Shown in pieces: positions 35,949-45,670 of a stretch of DNA of 64,000 bases (positions are counted from its first letter, which is position 1; each line of letters opens with the position of its first letter). Source of the DNA: Umbribacter vaginalis (GTDB lineage: Bacteria; Actinomycetota; Coriobacteriia; Coriobacteriales; Eggerthellaceae); the NCBI GenBank assembly GCA_001552935.1, contig KQ959713.1:62911-126910 (forward strand). Reading direction: 5' to 3'. The position numbers were made by a program, and so were the translations under genes. Below the pieces are notes generated by a model, which worked only from the letters and a program-made list of their open reading frames with translations, did no database searches and was not told where the DNA came from.

Positions 35949-36632
35949 CTAGCTTTGCATGCCGGCGCAAAACCATGACGTAAGCGACGTTGGATGCGTA
36001 ATCGCAGTTCCCACAACCACGCTCCACGCCCCTGCTTCAAGCGCATCATTCGCATCGCGCGGCGTGTGCACGCGTCCTTCGCACACCACAGGAACGTGCG
36101 GAAACTCGGCAACTGCCTGCTTTAACAGCGGCAAATCGGGGCCATCGCCAGCGCTGCACTCAATGGCAGCGCAGCCGTGCGAAAGCGTTGTAGACACCAT
36201 GTCGCAGCCTGCATGAACGGCGCGACGCATATCATCAATCGTTGCGCAATCGGCCATAAGCAACACATCGCTTTGCGCACGAATGGCATCGATAGTTTCT
36301 TCAAACGTACGGCCATCAAGACGCTTACCATCCGTTGCATCAAGCGCAACAATGTCGGCACCACTTGCTGCACACGCAAGCGCATGGCGCACACTTGGCG
36401 TTATATACACGCCCTTGTGGCCTTCTTTCCAAAGTCCAATAACGGGAATCTCAACGCGACCTTTAATAGCAGCAATATCCGCAAGCCCTTGTGCTCGAAT
36501 AGCGCTTGCTCCTCCCAGCTCACACGCGCGCGCCATCTGCGCCATCGTTTCTGGATGACGGAGCGGTTCACCAATATACGCCTGACAACTTACAATAAGC
36601 TTGCCTTTTAGATTTTCTATCAGTGAATGCAT
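35949..36632 (-). CDS. nanE: N-acetylmannosamine-6-phosphate 2-epimerase
   Basis: Converts ManNAc-6-P to GlcNAc-6-P, the last dedicated step of sialic acid breakdown. The 227-residue TIM barrel has LIVSCQAY at the N-terminus, GHKGVYITPS, VALDATDGKRLDG, LMADCAT and CEGRVHTPRDA, all family positions including the catalytic lysine and glutamate. Third gene of the nanA-nanK-nanE run, 30 bp after nanK. The ATG is preceded by AAAGG, which lies in one copy of an 18-bp tandem duplication. Confidence 0.95.
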   Translation of the reverse strand: MHSLIENLKGKLIVSCQAYIGEPLRHPETMAQMARACELGGASAIRAQGLADIAAIKGRVEIPVIGLWKEGHKGVYITPSVRHALACAASGADIVALDATDGKRLDGRTFEETIDAIRAQSDVLLMADCATIDDMRRAVHAGCDMVSTTLSHGCAAIECSAGDGPDLPLLKQAVAEFPHVPVVCEGRVHTPRDANDALEAGAWSVVVGTAITHPTSLTSWFCAGMQS

Positions 36633-36639
36633 ATGAAGC

Positions 36640-36675
36640 CTTTCTTATACGTGCAGTCTTTCTTATACGTGCTGG
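36640..36675 (+). repeat. 18-bp tandem duplication at the nanK-nanE junction
   Basis: CTTTCTTATACGTGC occurs at 36640-36654 and 36658-36672, an exact 18-bp period. One copy carries the nanK stop codon and the other supplies the nanE ribosome site. Confidence 0.85.
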
Positions 36676-37799
36676 TCAAGCGAACACAACAGACTATCGC
36701 GCGCATACTCTGCCGCACCCAAAAGAGGTGCATTGTTTTCAAGCGATCCAAACAACAGTTTTGTGGAACGCAAAGGCGGCATTACTTGTTCGGTAAACCC
36801 CTGTTCAAGAGCTTGTTTCCACAAATCGCCTGCGCGCACAACCGACCCTGAAATCACAACAGCTTCAGGATCAAACAAGTTGCACCACGAACCAATCGCC
36901 TGGCCAAGCGCATTGCCGCAAAAACGCAACACGTCTTGCGCGTGAGGTTCACCGTGCGCAGCCCGCTTTGAAATTTCTGCGCCCATGCACGTTTCGTCGA
37001 GGGGGTCGCCAATTTGTTTTCCCTGATAGCGAGCACAAATTGCTGTGCCCGACGTAACGGACTCGGCGTGCCCTACTCCCCCGCACGAGCACACGGTTTG
37101 CGCTGCTAGATGATGCAGAGAATGGCCCAGGTGACCTGCCGCTCCGTGCGCACCTGTGACGATGTGTCCATCCACAATATACGCGCCGCCAAGACCTGTG
37201 CCAATAGCAACCATAAGCGCGCTTGAAAAACCTTGCGCGCAACCAAATCGCACTTCGCCTAACGCGTGCGCATGAACATCGCCCAGTGAAACACACGGAA
37301 TGCCATGCGTATGTTGCATACGCTGCGCAAGCTGAATACCCGTCCAACCAGGCATAAGATTGTTCGCATACGCAATGCTCCCGTCGCTTGGATTAACCAC
37401 TCCAGCGGCAGAAACGCCTATCGCGTGCGGATGCAGTTTCGTTTGCGCCATAAGCTCGCTTACTAAGCCACAAGCGCGCGTAAACACGTGTTCGCCACCG
37501 TGATGCGCTTGTGTTGGAATAGACAGATAGTTCACAACGCGTGGCGTTACATGTGGTTTTACGCGTGGAACCGCAGGTGAAACTCCCTGTTCAGAAGCCT
37601 GATCACAGCCCTGTTCAGTGTCGTAACACACAAGCGCACCGGCAATTTTCGTGCCGCCAATGTCAAGCGCCGCAACAATCCAAGAGCTGTTCGGGCTGTC
37701 TGCGCTGCCTGCGTTGCAAGCTGCAGACACATGGCAGGCATGACTCGTGCCGCTCTCGTTGCGCTTGCAGCTCTGGTTGCTTGTATCCACCTGCGTCAT
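36663..37799 (-). CDS. nanK: ROK-family N-acetylmannosamine kinase
   Basis: Phosphorylates ManNAc to ManNAc-6-P; assigned by its place between nanA and nanE. The ROK fold starts at residue ~41 with the phosphate loop ALDIGGTKIAGALV. The catalytic IGTGLGGAYIVDG and a zinc-type segment CSCGGVGHAE, close to the ROK zinc motif, follow. The first 40 residues are a polar, Cys/Ser/Asn-rich extension absent from the family. As a ROK protein alone it could also be a glucokinase, but context argues for NanK. Confidence 0.85.
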   Translation of the reverse strand: MTQVDTSNQSCKRNESGTSHACHVSAACNAGSADSPNSSWIVAALDIGGTKIAGALVCYDTEQGCDQASEQGVSPAVPRVKPHVTPRVVNYLSIPTQAHHGGEHVFTRACGLVSELMAQTKLHPHAIGVSAAGVVNPSDGSIAYANNLMPGWTGIQLAQRMQHTHGIPCVSLGDVHAHALGEVRFGCAQGFSSALMVAIGTGLGGAYIVDGHIVTGAHGAAGHLGHSLHHLAAQTVCSCGGVGHAESVTSGTAICARYQGKQIGDPLDETCMGAEISKRAAHGEPHAQDVLRFCGNALGQAIGSWCNLFDPEAVVISGSVVRAGDLWKQALEQGFTEQVMPPLRSTKLLFGSLENNAPLLGAAEYARDSLLCSLDQHV

Positions 37800-37834
37800 G
37801 CTGTACCTTCCACGCGCAATGCTTAATTTACCTG

Positions 37835-38782
37835 CTATTTTGTTTTAATCGGCGCATCTGCGTCCATAAGACCGTTTTCTTTGAGAATTGCTACAATCGT
37901 CTCGACGTCTTTGCCTTCAAGCGCCTGAACAGGCTCGCGCATCTGGTTCGTGTTGAACACGCCCATTTGCCACAGCGCTGTTTTGAACGCGCCAACGCCC
38001 GCGCCAAAACCAACCGTTGCGTTCACGCGACGCGTAATGAACATAAGACGCGCCAGCTTATCTTGAATGCGACGCACGGTTTCCCAATCGCCCGCCTGAT
38101 AGGCTTTCCACTGCGCAACATAACTGTCCGGATCTAAGTTCGCAAGGCCCGGCACTGAACCATCAGCGCCGCTTAAATACGCGCCGTCAACAACAACCTC
38201 GTGACCAGTGAATAGTTGCAGCGGGTGACCTGCGTCTTCGTTTTCAAGACACAACCAACGAAATGCCACATCGTCGCCCGAAGAATCTTTTACGCCTTGC
38301 AAAACACCATCTTGGCCCAGCTTAACAAGCATATCGGGATCAAGCTTCGTGTGAACGCACACTGGCAAATCGTACGCGAACAAAGGAAGCGACGTGTTCT
38401 CGCGAATAACACGAAAATGCTGTTCAACTTCGCGCGGACCACCAAGCGCATAGAAAGGCGCTGTTGCTACCAAGCCATCAACTCCGTAGCCTTCCGCACG
38501 TTTCGCCTGGTCAATTACGCGCAAGGTTTCCATATCGATAATGCCAGCCAGCACAGGAACACGCTTATTGACAATGGCAACCGCTTCTTGCAGCACGTGA
38601 TAGCGCTGCGCATCGGTTAAAAATGCCACTTCGCCGCTTGATCCTAGAAAGAACAAGCCGTCAACGCCAGCATTGATCATACGATTGATTGAGCGCTCGA
38701 ATGCCATAAGGTCGATTTGGCGATTTGCATCGAGAGGAATAACGACAGGTGGAATTACTCCATGAAATTTAGATTCAGACAT
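37835..38782 (-). CDS. nanA: Dihydrodipicolinate synthase-family aldolase, probable N-acetylneuraminate lyase
   Basis: A class I aldolase of 315 residues. GSSGE stands in the position of the GTTGE/GSTGE pyruvate-binding motif, AYDLPVC carries the catalytic tyrosine, and GVKDSSGD the Schiff-base lysine. The family includes DapA, NanA and several keto-acid lyases. Being first in a run with nanK and nanE makes sialic acid cleavage to pyruvate and ManNAc the best reading. Its sequence is not a textbook NanA, so substrate confidence is moderate. No sialic acid transporter or sialidase is in the window. Confidence 0.78.
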   Translation of the reverse strand: MSESKFHGVIPPVVIPLDANRQIDLMAFERSINRMINAGVDGLFFLGSSGEVAFLTDAQRYHVLQEAVAIVNKRVPVLAGIIDMETLRVIDQAKRAEGYGVDGLVATAPFYALGGPREVEQHFRVIRENTSLPLFAYDLPVCVHTKLDPDMLVKLGQDGVLQGVKDSSGDDVAFRWLCLENEDAGHPLQLFTGHEVVVDGAYLSGADGSVPGLANLDPDSYVAQWKAYQAGDWETVRRIQDKLARLMFITRRVNATVGFGAGVGAFKTALWQMGVFNTNQMREPVQALEGKDVETIVAILKENGLMDADAPIKTK

Positions 38783-39147
38783 CTTTACTTCCTTTGTTTA
38801 CCTTATTGGTTAGGTAGGTTTTGCGCCGCCGTGCGCGTGAAGGCGCGCGGACACATACGGTTTCATTACACCACAACTTTTACAACAAAGCAGTACGCAT
38901 ACCGTGCTTTCTTGGCGACTGTATACAAATAACACATCCACTGCCTGCACTGCACCGATGTTGTAAACTGCTACGATACCTGCGTGGAACGTAATATAAG
39001 CTGGTCGGAAGTGGTATAGTTCTACGTGAATTCTTTTCGGCAGTATGAGCCTGCGAGATATGAACCGCTACAAAGCGTGCCACCCACGAAATCCGCTCTC
39101 GACAAGATCTGTTCCCGACAAAGCGCGTATCCAACAAGCTACGTTCC
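38783..39147. other. Spacer holding the nan operon promoter region
   Basis: Lies between nanA (start) and mfd (end), both on the minus strand. An inverted repeat GCGCG...CGCGC near 38835-38860 and an AT-rich stretch at 38870-38890 may belong to nan regulation. CGACAAGATC/CGACAAAGCG-type short repeats occur near 39100-39120. No gene is recognisable. Confidence 0.4.
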
Positions 39148-42100
39148 CTACGCGGACGGCTCGCACAACACGCGCATGAAGGTTTCGACCGTAAACACCA
39201 GTTTATCAGCTGACATATCATCTTCCGCAGCGCCGTTGAGCGTAAAATACCGCAAAGGCAAGCGCAATTTCGACCCTACAACACGCCCGCGTGCACGGCG
39301 AATGTCTGCCATAAGCGGCGCAGGTACGCGCACAGGATCAACGATAAGCAAACCCTCGCTCACGATAACGCTTTTGATATTCGCGTCATTCGCCAGCACT
39401 TTTATGCGCGCACGCGCGAACAATGCACGCGCTTCATCAGGTATATCGGGGTGTTTGCACGCAAGCTCGTGCGACAGCTTGTCGATAAACTCAAGCGTAG
39501 GCGCGCACGCCAAGCGCCTGTACCACATTACGCGCTCGTCGATATCGGGAATATATTCCTCGCTTAAGAGCGCACTACCAGGTATATTAACGGTTACATC
39601 CATCACACCATCTGCACCAGCAGCAGTCGCGCCAATGCCCTCACCATCAGCGCCCACACCATCTGCACGCTGCCCAGCATCTTCCCCTGCTTGCTGCGCA
39701 CGCAAAGCCTCTTGCAGCATTTGCGAGAACAAATCGAAGCCAACCTGCGATAAGTTGCCGCTCTGCTCGGCACCAAGAATGCTGCCGGCACCGCGAATTT
39801 CCAAATCGCGCATCGCAATGCGCATGCCGCTTCCTAATTCTTGGAACTCTTTCAGCGCTGTTAAACGCGCAAGCGCTTCTTCAGTAAGCGGAACATGTTC
39901 GGGAAACATAAACAGCGCATATGCCTGCTCGGTTGAGCGACCAACACGGCCTTTCAACTGATAAAGCTGCGATAAGCCCAGGCGTTGCGCGTCTTCGATG
40001 ATAAGCGTGTTCGTGTGCGGATTGTCGATACCGCTTTCAATAATGGTTGTTGCAACCAACACATCAAGCTTACCTGCAGAAAACTCTTCCATAACCGCTT
40101 CAAGGCTGTCGCGATCCATTTGCCCGTGCGCCACACCGACACGCGCTTCACCTGCGGCTTCATGCACGCGCGCCAATGCTTCATCGATAGAATGCACGCG
40201 GTTTGACACATAGTACACCTGCCCGCCACGGTTCAGCTCGCGCGCAATAGCCATCGACACCATATCGGGATCGTATTCGCCCACGTGCACGTCAACGGCA
40301 CGCCTGTGGCTGGGCGGCGTTAAAATGAGGCTCATGTCGCGCACACCTGAAAGCGACATTTGCAAGGTGCGCGGAATGGGCGTTGCTGAAAGCGTAAGCA
40401 CGTCGATATACGCACGTAAATTCTTCATTTGTTCTTTATGTTGAACGCCAAAACGCTGCTCTTCATCGATGATGATAAGCCCTAAATCGTGCGGATTCAC
40501 ATCGCGCGAGAGCAGGCGGTGCGTGCCAACAAGCACTTCAATACTTCCATCCGCAAAGCCCTCAAGCGCACGTTTTTGCTGGGCTGGCGTGCGGAAACGC
40601 GACAACACTTCCACATGAACGCCAAAGGGTTCAAAGCGCTCGCGGAAATTCGTGTAATGCTGCTGCGCTAAAATTGTTGTGGGGCACAGCACCATCACCT
40701 GCTTGTTGTCTTGCGTAGCCTTAAACGCTGCACGCAGCGCAACTTCCGTTTTGCCAAAACCAACATCGCCGCAGATAAGCCTATCCATGGGGCGCGCTGC
40801 TTGCATATCGGCTTTCACATCGGCAATAGCCGACAGCTGATCGGGCGTTTCTTTATACGGGAACGCGTCTTCCATTTCTTTTTGCCACGGCGTATCGGCG
40901 CTGAACGCAAAACCCTGCACCGCTTGCCGGCGCGTATACACATCCACCAAATCGAAGGCAAGCTTGCGCGTTGCGCGACGTGCCGCATTCATCGCGCGTG
41001 ACCAATCTGACGAGTTCAGGCGCGTAAGGCGCGGCGCATTTCCCTCGGGGCCCACATAGCGCGTAACGCGATCGAGGCGCTCGACCGGCACAAAGAGCTG
41101 ATCGCCCTCGGCATACTCAAGCTGCAGATAATCGCGCATGTCACCATCGTTTTCGCGCGTCACAATACCCTTGAAGTAGGCAATGCCGTGCGAGACGTGC
41201 ACTACGTAGTCGCCCGGCTTAAACGGGAACGTAACTTTGGTAATATCGATACTTTGACGTGCGCGTTTAGCAGAATAACGCTGCGTGTCGGTAATGCTAA
41301 TAAGCGCAAGCTTGGCTTTTGGAATAATCATGCCCAGTGGCAGCGGAGAGGTAACCAGGTTCACCACACTGCTGCGAAGCGCACGTTTCGCCCTTTCTTC
41401 ACGTGCATGTTCATCTTGAACGTTAGCTGCGTTTTCGTTTTGAGCAGGGGCGGTGGTTGTTTGCGTGGGTGCGTTTTCGTTTTGAGCACCACTTGCATGC
41501 TTGTCCTGAACATTGCTGGCAGGCTTGTCTTGAACATCGCTTGCAGGCTTGTTTTGCACATCACTTGTAGGCTTGTCTTGAACATCGGCTTCATAAATGG
41601 GAAGCTCATGGTCAACAAGCGCTAATTTCATATCGGCGCGCGCTCGATAATGCGGAATTGAAAACACAATCTTTGTGCCAGCATCAAGCAAGGTGTGCAA
41701 ACGTGCGAACAGCTTTTCCGGATCGCCTGCCACATCGGGGCGCAAAATGCGCAGTTCATCGTCAAGATGCGCATGCGCACGCATAAGCGACATATACGTT
41801 GCGCGCACACCTTTCCCAAACGACACCTGCTGTGGAGTGCGCGCAAAACATGAAACAGGCAACTGACTACCTGCTACCAATGCCTGAGCAGCCTCAAACG
41901 CACGCGACGCATCGTCAAACAATGCACGCGGCTCAATAAGCGTGGTAAGACACAAGCGTGTTGCGTAATCGCCCAAGGTAGCTGGGGTATCGTAGGCAAA
42001 CGAAAGCAGCTTGTCTTCGCCGGGAACAGGAATACCACTCTCGAGCGCTTCAAGGGCGCGGCGCAGTTCCTGGTTAGTGCGAGCTGGGCGTTTAAGCGCA

Positions 42101-42825
42101 TGCATAAGCGGCGTGCGCGAAGCGGTGTTCTGCGCAAGAAAACGTACCGGGTAGATTTCAACCGACTGCAACTGATTGATTGTTTGCCCTGTTGAAGGAA
42201 CAATTTTGCGAATTTCTTCCAGCGTGTCGCCAAAAAAATCAAGCTGAACAGGATAGTCAAGCTGCCCTGGAAACACATCGATAATGCCGCCCGCTTGCGA
42301 AAAGCTACCCGGCTCATCGGCGTGAGGCGCACGCTTATACCCCATGTCAAGAAGCATTTCTAGAAAATGCTCGAGGCTGTCAAGCGTCTGATTGGACGAC
42401 AGCACAACAGGCGTTGCGCGCTTCGATTCGCAAGACGGAAGCAAACGCACCAGCGACTGTGCACTTGCAACCACGATGCAGGGAGCATTCGATGCAAGCA
42501 GATGCGCAGCTTGCAGTTGTCGCGCGCACACCGATGCAGAAGCCGCCTGGTCAGAGAAGGGATTATCGCGGCGCTGCGGGAAATGAAACACGCGCTGGGT
42601 ACCTATATACGACGCCAAGCTGCGCGTGAACGTGTACGCATTCTCTTCACCTGCAACAATAACAAGGCTTGGTTGAGGCTTGTACACAAAACGGCTTGCC
42701 ACCATAAAAGGGCGCGCTGATGAGGCAATTCCCAAACTGGCGTCGGTTTGTGCGTCAAGCTTTTCCCAGAAATGCTGAACGCAGCCCGACTTCACAAGCG
42801 AAAAAACCAGAGCATCAATGAGCAT
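39148..42825 (-). CDS. mfd: Transcription-repair coupling factor Mfd with internal octapeptide repeats
   Basis: Displaces RNA polymerase stalled at lesions and recruits UvrA. The 1225-residue protein has the UvrB-like N-terminal module ([25 protein letters not shown]), the polymerase-interacting domain ([20 protein letters not shown]), the RecG-like motor with Walker [18 protein letters not shown] and [11 protein letters not shown], and the TRCF C-terminal domain. The ATG at 42823-42825 has AAAGGAG; the 68 codons before it are a repeat spacer. Between the N-terminal module and the polymerase-binding domain lies an inserted run of DVQDKPAS-type octapeptides (DNA 41402-41592), not expected in Mfd. 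Confidence 0.94.
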   Translation of the reverse strand: MLIDALVFSLVKSGCVQHFWEKLDAQTDASLGIASSARPFMVASRFVYKPQPSLVIVAGEENAYTFTRSLASYIGTQRVFHFPQRRDNPFSDQAASASVCARQLQAAHLLASNAPCIVVASAQSLVRLLPSCESKRATPVVLSSNQTLDSLEHFLEMLLDMGYKRAPHADEPGSFSQAGGIIDVFPGQLDYPVQLDFFGDTLEEIRKIVPSTGQTINQLQSVEIYPVRFLAQNTASRTPLMHALKRPARTNQELRRALEALESGIPVPGEDKLLSFAYDTPATLGDYATRLCLTTLIEPRALFDDASRAFEAAQALVAGSQLPVSCFARTPQQVSFGKGVRATYMSLMRAHAHLDDELRILRPDVAGDPEKLFARLHTLLDAGTKIVFSIPHYRARADMKLALVDHELPIYEADVQDKPTSDVQNKPASDVQDKPASNVQDKHASGAQNENAPTQTTTAPAQNENAANVQDEHAREERAKRALRSSVVNLVTSPLPLGMIIPKAKLALISITDTQRYSAKRARQSIDITKVTFPFKPGDYVVHVSHGIAYFKGIVTRENDGDMRDYLQLEYAEGDQLFVPVERLDRVTRYVGPEGNAPRLTRLNSSDWSRAMNAARRATRKLAFDLVDVYTRRQAVQGFAFSADTPWQKEMEDAFPYKETPDQLSAIADVKADMQAARPMDRLICGDVGFGKTEVALRAAFKATQDNKQVMVLCPTTILAQQHYTNFRERFEPFGVHVEVLSRFRTPAQQKRALEGFADGSIEVLVGTHRLLSRDVNPHDLGLIIIDEEQRFGVQHKEQMKNLRAYIDVLTLSATPIPRTLQMSLSGVRDMSLILTPPSHRRAVDVHVGEYDPDMVSMAIARELNRGGQVYYVSNRVHSIDEALARVHEAAGEARVGVAHGQMDRDSLEAVMEEFSAGKLDVLVATTIIESGIDNPHTNTLIIEDAQRLGLSQLYQLKGRVGRSTEQAYALFMFPEHVPLTEEALARLTALKEFQELGSGMRIAMRDLEIRGAGSILGAEQSGNLSQVGFDLFSQMLQEALRAQQAGEDAGQRADGVGADGEGIGATAAGADGVMDVTVNIPGSALLSEEYIPDIDERVMWYRRLACAPTLEFIDKLSHELACKHPDIPDEARALFARARIKVLANDANIKSVIVSEGLLIVDPVRVPAPLMADIRRARGRVVGSKLRLPLRYFTLNGAAEDDMSADKLVFTVETFMRVLCEPSA
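41402..41592 (+). repeat. 24-bp coding repeats inside mfd
   Basis: Units related to AGGCTTGTCTTGAACATCGC repeat with a 24-bp period, encoding [32 protein letters not shown] and GAQNENAP and ending in further diverged copies. Confidence 0.88.
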
Positions 42826-43013
42826 AGTTACTCCTTTTACGGCAGTGCGACAGTGCGGCAATGCGGAAACGGCTGGCAGCGCGCGGGCGACAGTGCGGCG
42901 TGGTAGCAGAACGCACGCAGGCGCTGGTGACGTGGTAGCGGTACGGACGCAGGTGCTGGCGGCGTGGGGTGTAACACGGACGACGCGCGCGTCCCTGTCA
43001 GTTTCACGACAAC
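42826..43013. other. GC-rich repeat spacer between tRNA-Sec and mfd
   Basis: Contains near-copies of GCGACAGTGCGGC (around 42847 and 42888) and of GTGCTGGCGGCGTGG-like strings. It is translated in frame with mfd if an earlier start is used, but looks non-coding. Confidence 0.5.
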
Positions 43014-43040
43014 GCAAAAAAGCCCGCATACGCTGCGGGC
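43014..43040 (-). terminator. Terminator of the tRNA-Sec gene
   Basis: On the minus strand GCCCGCA, a short loop and TGCGGGC are followed by TTTTTTG, 11 bp past the tRNA 3' end. Confidence 0.9.
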
Positions 43041-43050
43041 AAGCTGTTTA

Positions 43051-43148
43051 TGGCGGAGATGCGTGCGAATCGAACACACCCAAGACGTTCTGCGCGCCTC
43101 ACAACGGCTTTGAAGGCCGCGGGCTCCACCAGGAAACCTTCCATCTCC
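43051..43148 (-). tRNA. selC: tRNA-Sec (anticodon UCA)
   Basis: A 98-nt minus-strand tRNA. The acceptor stem GGAGATG pairs with CATCTCC, with an encoded GCCA end. The anticodon stem-loop is GCGGC-CTTCAAA-GCCGT with anticodon TCA (complement at 43111-43113), reading UGA. A long variable arm and a T-loop TTCGATT with 5-bp stem follow. Length, UCA anticodon and long variable arm are diagnostic for selenocysteine tRNA. It stands alone, far (13 kb) from selAB. Confidence 0.95.
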
Positions 43149-43155
43149 GTGTGCT

Positions 43156-43161
43156 ATGATA
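43156..43161 (-). promoter_or_regulatory. Extended -10 element of the tRNA-Sec promoter
   Basis: TGGTATCAT reads on the minus strand 7 bases before the mature tRNA 5' end, an extended -10. The -35 candidate CTTATT is 17 bp further and weak. Confidence 0.5.
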
Positions 43162-43385
43162 CCATGTTCGCACGCCGCAATAAGTAACAATACAGCCATA
43201 CACAAGATGTTTACGAAATAGGAGCACGCCATTTGTTTGGCAGATTCGGTATGAATTCCAAGCATCAAACGTCATGCTTGCGAACATGTGCTTGCATTCA
43301 ACTTTGTAACATTTCTCACAGGCGCGGCGTCTTCGTGATACAGTAGCGGAAAAGCTCCTACAAAACCGCGTAAAGGAATTCGTTC

Positions 43386-44279
43386 ATGATCGATTCGATT
43401 ATTAGCGCTGCATTGACATGTGCAGCATTTGTACCCGATATTGCACAATGCGCACCACTTACGTTCCTGATAATTTCGCTTATCGCGCGACCACTTGCTA
43501 AGCGCGCACTTCCCTTTTATGTAGCGTGCGTTGTACTGGTAGTGATAGCGAACATCCCTGGCTTGCTTAACCTTGCAGCGCCGTTTTTCCCGCGCGCAAC
43601 CATGGCAAGCATGAAAACAGCAAGCGCGTGGCTTAGCAACAACGTAGCGCTGGCAGCTCTTTTTAAGCTTACGACATCGGCATGTGTTGGTGTGTGGATT
43701 TACATCATCGTGATGTTTGTAGGCGTGTTGCCCAAAACGCCGTGGGTGAAAACAATGCTGCGCGCGCGTAGCGAGCTTTCGGTACTGGGCGGCATTATCA
43801 TCTGCGCTCACTTGCTAAAAGTGCTGGCGTTTCCGTTCTTTTTCCTGAACCCAATGTTTCGCAACGTATGGGGCGTGCCGTCAGTCTACTTCATGTTTAT
43901 TGCAACAGTACTTATTGGAATAATACTTACTGTATGTTTTCTTGTACCTTGGATTACATCATTTCGCTGCGTTCGCCGACAAATGGACCCACAAAAATGG
44001 AAGCGGATACAAAAATTAGCATATCCGTTTATATTCTTGATGCTTGCTCAGGGTATATTTTTGGGGCTTGGGCACACGTTTTACGGCTGGCCATTCACAC
44101 AAGCAGCAAGTGGCATGCGTATTTTAGGAACGCCCAGTGCCTTTTTACTTGATACAGCACGCTACGTTGCACAAACATGGATATACACGTGCCTGATGAT
44201 TGCTTATGGCATTGCGCTGTATCACAAAAAGCGAGCGCGCGCGAAAAGCGTTACCGTGCACACACGGGACGCGCAATAA
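43386..44279 (+). CDS. Multi-pass membrane protein, ferric-reductase/MsrQ-like transmembrane domain
   Basis: A 297-residue protein with about seven or eight hydrophobic helices and few loops. The segments ARSELSVLGGIIICAHLLKVL and WKRIQKLAYPFIFLMLAQG resemble the heme-b helices of the YedZ/MsrQ ferric-reductase-like domain, with a helix-borne histidine in ICAHLL and another in LGLGHTFYGW. If so it would carry electrons across the membrane, fitting the menaquinone genes next to it. No partner subunit is adjacent. The assignment rests on resemblance by eye. The start ATG follows AAAGGAATT, and the 3' end overlaps menI convergently by 29 bp. Confidence 0.6.
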   Translation: MIDSIISAALTCAAFVPDIAQCAPLTFLIISLIARPLAKRALPFYVACVVLVVIANIPGLLNLAAPFFPRATMASMKTASAWLSNNVALAALFKLTTSACVGVWIYIIVMFVGVLPKTPWVKTMLRARSELSVLGGIIICAHLLKVLAFPFFFLNPMFRNVWGVPSVYFMFIATVLIGIILTVCFLVPWITSFRCVRRQMDPQKWKRIQKLAYPFIFLMLAQGIFLGLGHTFYGWPFTQAASGMRILGTPSAFLLDTARYVAQTWIYTCLMIAYGIALYHKKRARAKSVTVHTRDAQ

Positions 44280-44622
44280 GTGTTACCTGCGAGCTTGACA
44301 CTAAAACGTCTTCGTTATAAATAACAACATCCCAACGCTGTAAGGTTTTCCCTTGATGAAGAGGAGTAGCGGTAACGATTAGTTTACCATTTTGCACTGC
44401 GTGCAGGTGTTGCGTGGTAATATTAACTCCGTTCGCAACATGCGTTGCGTCAAGCGAGCAATTTGCACCAAGAGAAGCAGCTGTTTCTGCTAGAAGAGCG
44501 CTTACTCCTCCATGCATGATGCCATACGGTTGTTTGTGAATATCGCGAACTTCCATGCTAAGCACCACGCGTGAAGGCTTTACCTCTTCTATACAAATTC
44601 CAAAATTCTCAAGCAAATTCAT
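44251..44622 (-). CDS. menI: Hotdog-fold thioesterase (PaaI type), probable DHNA-CoA thioesterase
   Basis: A 123-residue hotdog thioesterase. The catalytic-loop signature YGIMHGGVSALLAETAAS and the terminal strand SSQVTLIARP are present. The chosen ATG (44620-44622) has GCGAGG 7 bases before it and matches the family N-terminus; an earlier in-frame ATG adds 14 residues. Lying back to back with menB, it most likely hydrolyses 1,4-dihydroxy-2-naphthoyl-CoA in menaquinone synthesis. Other acyl-CoA substrates are possible for this family. Confidence 0.8.
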   Translation of the reverse strand: MNLLENFGICIEEVKPSRVVLSMEVRDIHKQPYGIMHGGVSALLAETAASLGANCSLDATHVANGVNITTQHLHAVQNGKLIVTATPLHQGKTLQRWDVVIYNEDVLVSSSQVTLIARPVCAR

Positions 44623-44769
44623 AGTATTACCTCGCTTTACGATACACGCGCGAACATTTTGCAATGAGCCTAGCGCACAATCACGGGCGCGTCGGTATGT
44701 TCGACAGTCTGTGCATCGTGCTTACCTATACGTAATTGTCAATATAGTTATAGTATAAAGGAAGCGTAG

Positions 44770-45591
44770 ATGACATCAACAACATGGACTTCGATAAAAT
44801 CGTATCAAGAAATTTTATTCGAACGAACAGGCAAAATTGCAAAAATAACCATGAATCGGCCGCATAAGCGCAACGCGTTTACGCCTTTAACGGTTGCCGA
44901 AATGATTGACGCATTCACGCACTGTCGTGACGACGCGTCAATTGGCGTGATCATCCTTGCAGGCGCAGGTGACGAAGCATTTTCTTCAGGCGGCGATCAA
45001 TCGATACGTGGCAATGGTGGCTATGTAGGTACCGACAATATTCCGCGCCTAAACGTGCTTGACCTGCAGCATCTTATTCGCATCATCCCGAAACCCGTTA
45101 TTGCTATGGTTGCAGGCTGGTCGGTTGGCGGCGGCAACATTTTGCAGCTGGTATGCGATTTAACGATTGCGGCCGATAATGCTCGCTTTGGCCAAACGGG
45201 GCCGAAAGTTGGATCGTTCGACGCAGGCTATGGATCGGGTTATTTGGCACGTGTGATAGGTCACAAACGCGCAAAAGAAGTGTGGTTTTTGGGGCATTTT
45301 TACACCGCGCAAGAAGCCTATGAAATGAACTGGATTAACAAAGTGGTTCCTCTGAAACAGCTTGAAGAGGCAACGCTTGAATGGTGTCATGAAATTCTAA
45401 AGAAATCGCCTACTGCGCTGCGTTTCATTAAAGCAGCCATGAACGCAGATACCGATGGACTGGCTGGTTTGCAGCAGTTCGCGGGCGATGCAACGATGCT
45501 GTTTTATACCACTGACGAGGGAAAAGAAGGCCGCGACGCATTTAACGAAAAGCGTGAGCCAAACTTTGGTCAGTTCCCCACATTTCCTTAA
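44770..45591 (+). CDS. menB: 1,4-dihydroxy-2-naphthoyl-CoA synthase
   Basis: Closes the second ring of menaquinone from o-succinylbenzoyl-CoA. A crotonase-fold protein of 273 residues with the oxyanion-hole segments [10 protein letters not shown] and [10 protein letters not shown], and the MenB-specific [19 protein letters not shown] stretch containing the Asp that distinguishes MenB from ordinary enoyl-CoA hydratases. The C-terminus ends in the family [15 protein letters not shown] motif. It is followed by menE 79 bp later on the same strand. The ribosome site AAAGGAAG is 5 bases from the ATG. Confidence 0.95.
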   Translation: MTSTTWTSIKSYQEILFERTGKIAKITMNRPHKRNAFTPLTVAEMIDAFTHCRDDASIGVIILAGAGDEAFSSGGDQSIRGNGGYVGTDNIPRLNVLDLQHLIRIIPKPVIAMVAGWSVGGGNILQLVCDLTIAADNARFGQTGPKVGSFDAGYGSGYLARVIGHKRAKEVWFLGHFYTAQEAYEMNWINKVVPLKQLEEATLEWCHEILKKSPTALRFIKAAMNADTDGLAGLQQFAGDATMLFYTTDEGKEGRDAFNEKREPNFGQFPTFP

Positions 45592-45670
45592 GATTACCTG
45601 GTGTATCTCTAAGGCGCACTCCGCGTAAACCATAGTATTATGATGCGAGATATTCAACAAGGTGATAAAA

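Noticed and set aside
39026-39961. 311-codon plus-strand open frame opposite mfd
   Set aside because: Antisense to well-conserved TRCF and motor domains of Mfd; Ser/Ala/Pro-rich shadow without any domain.
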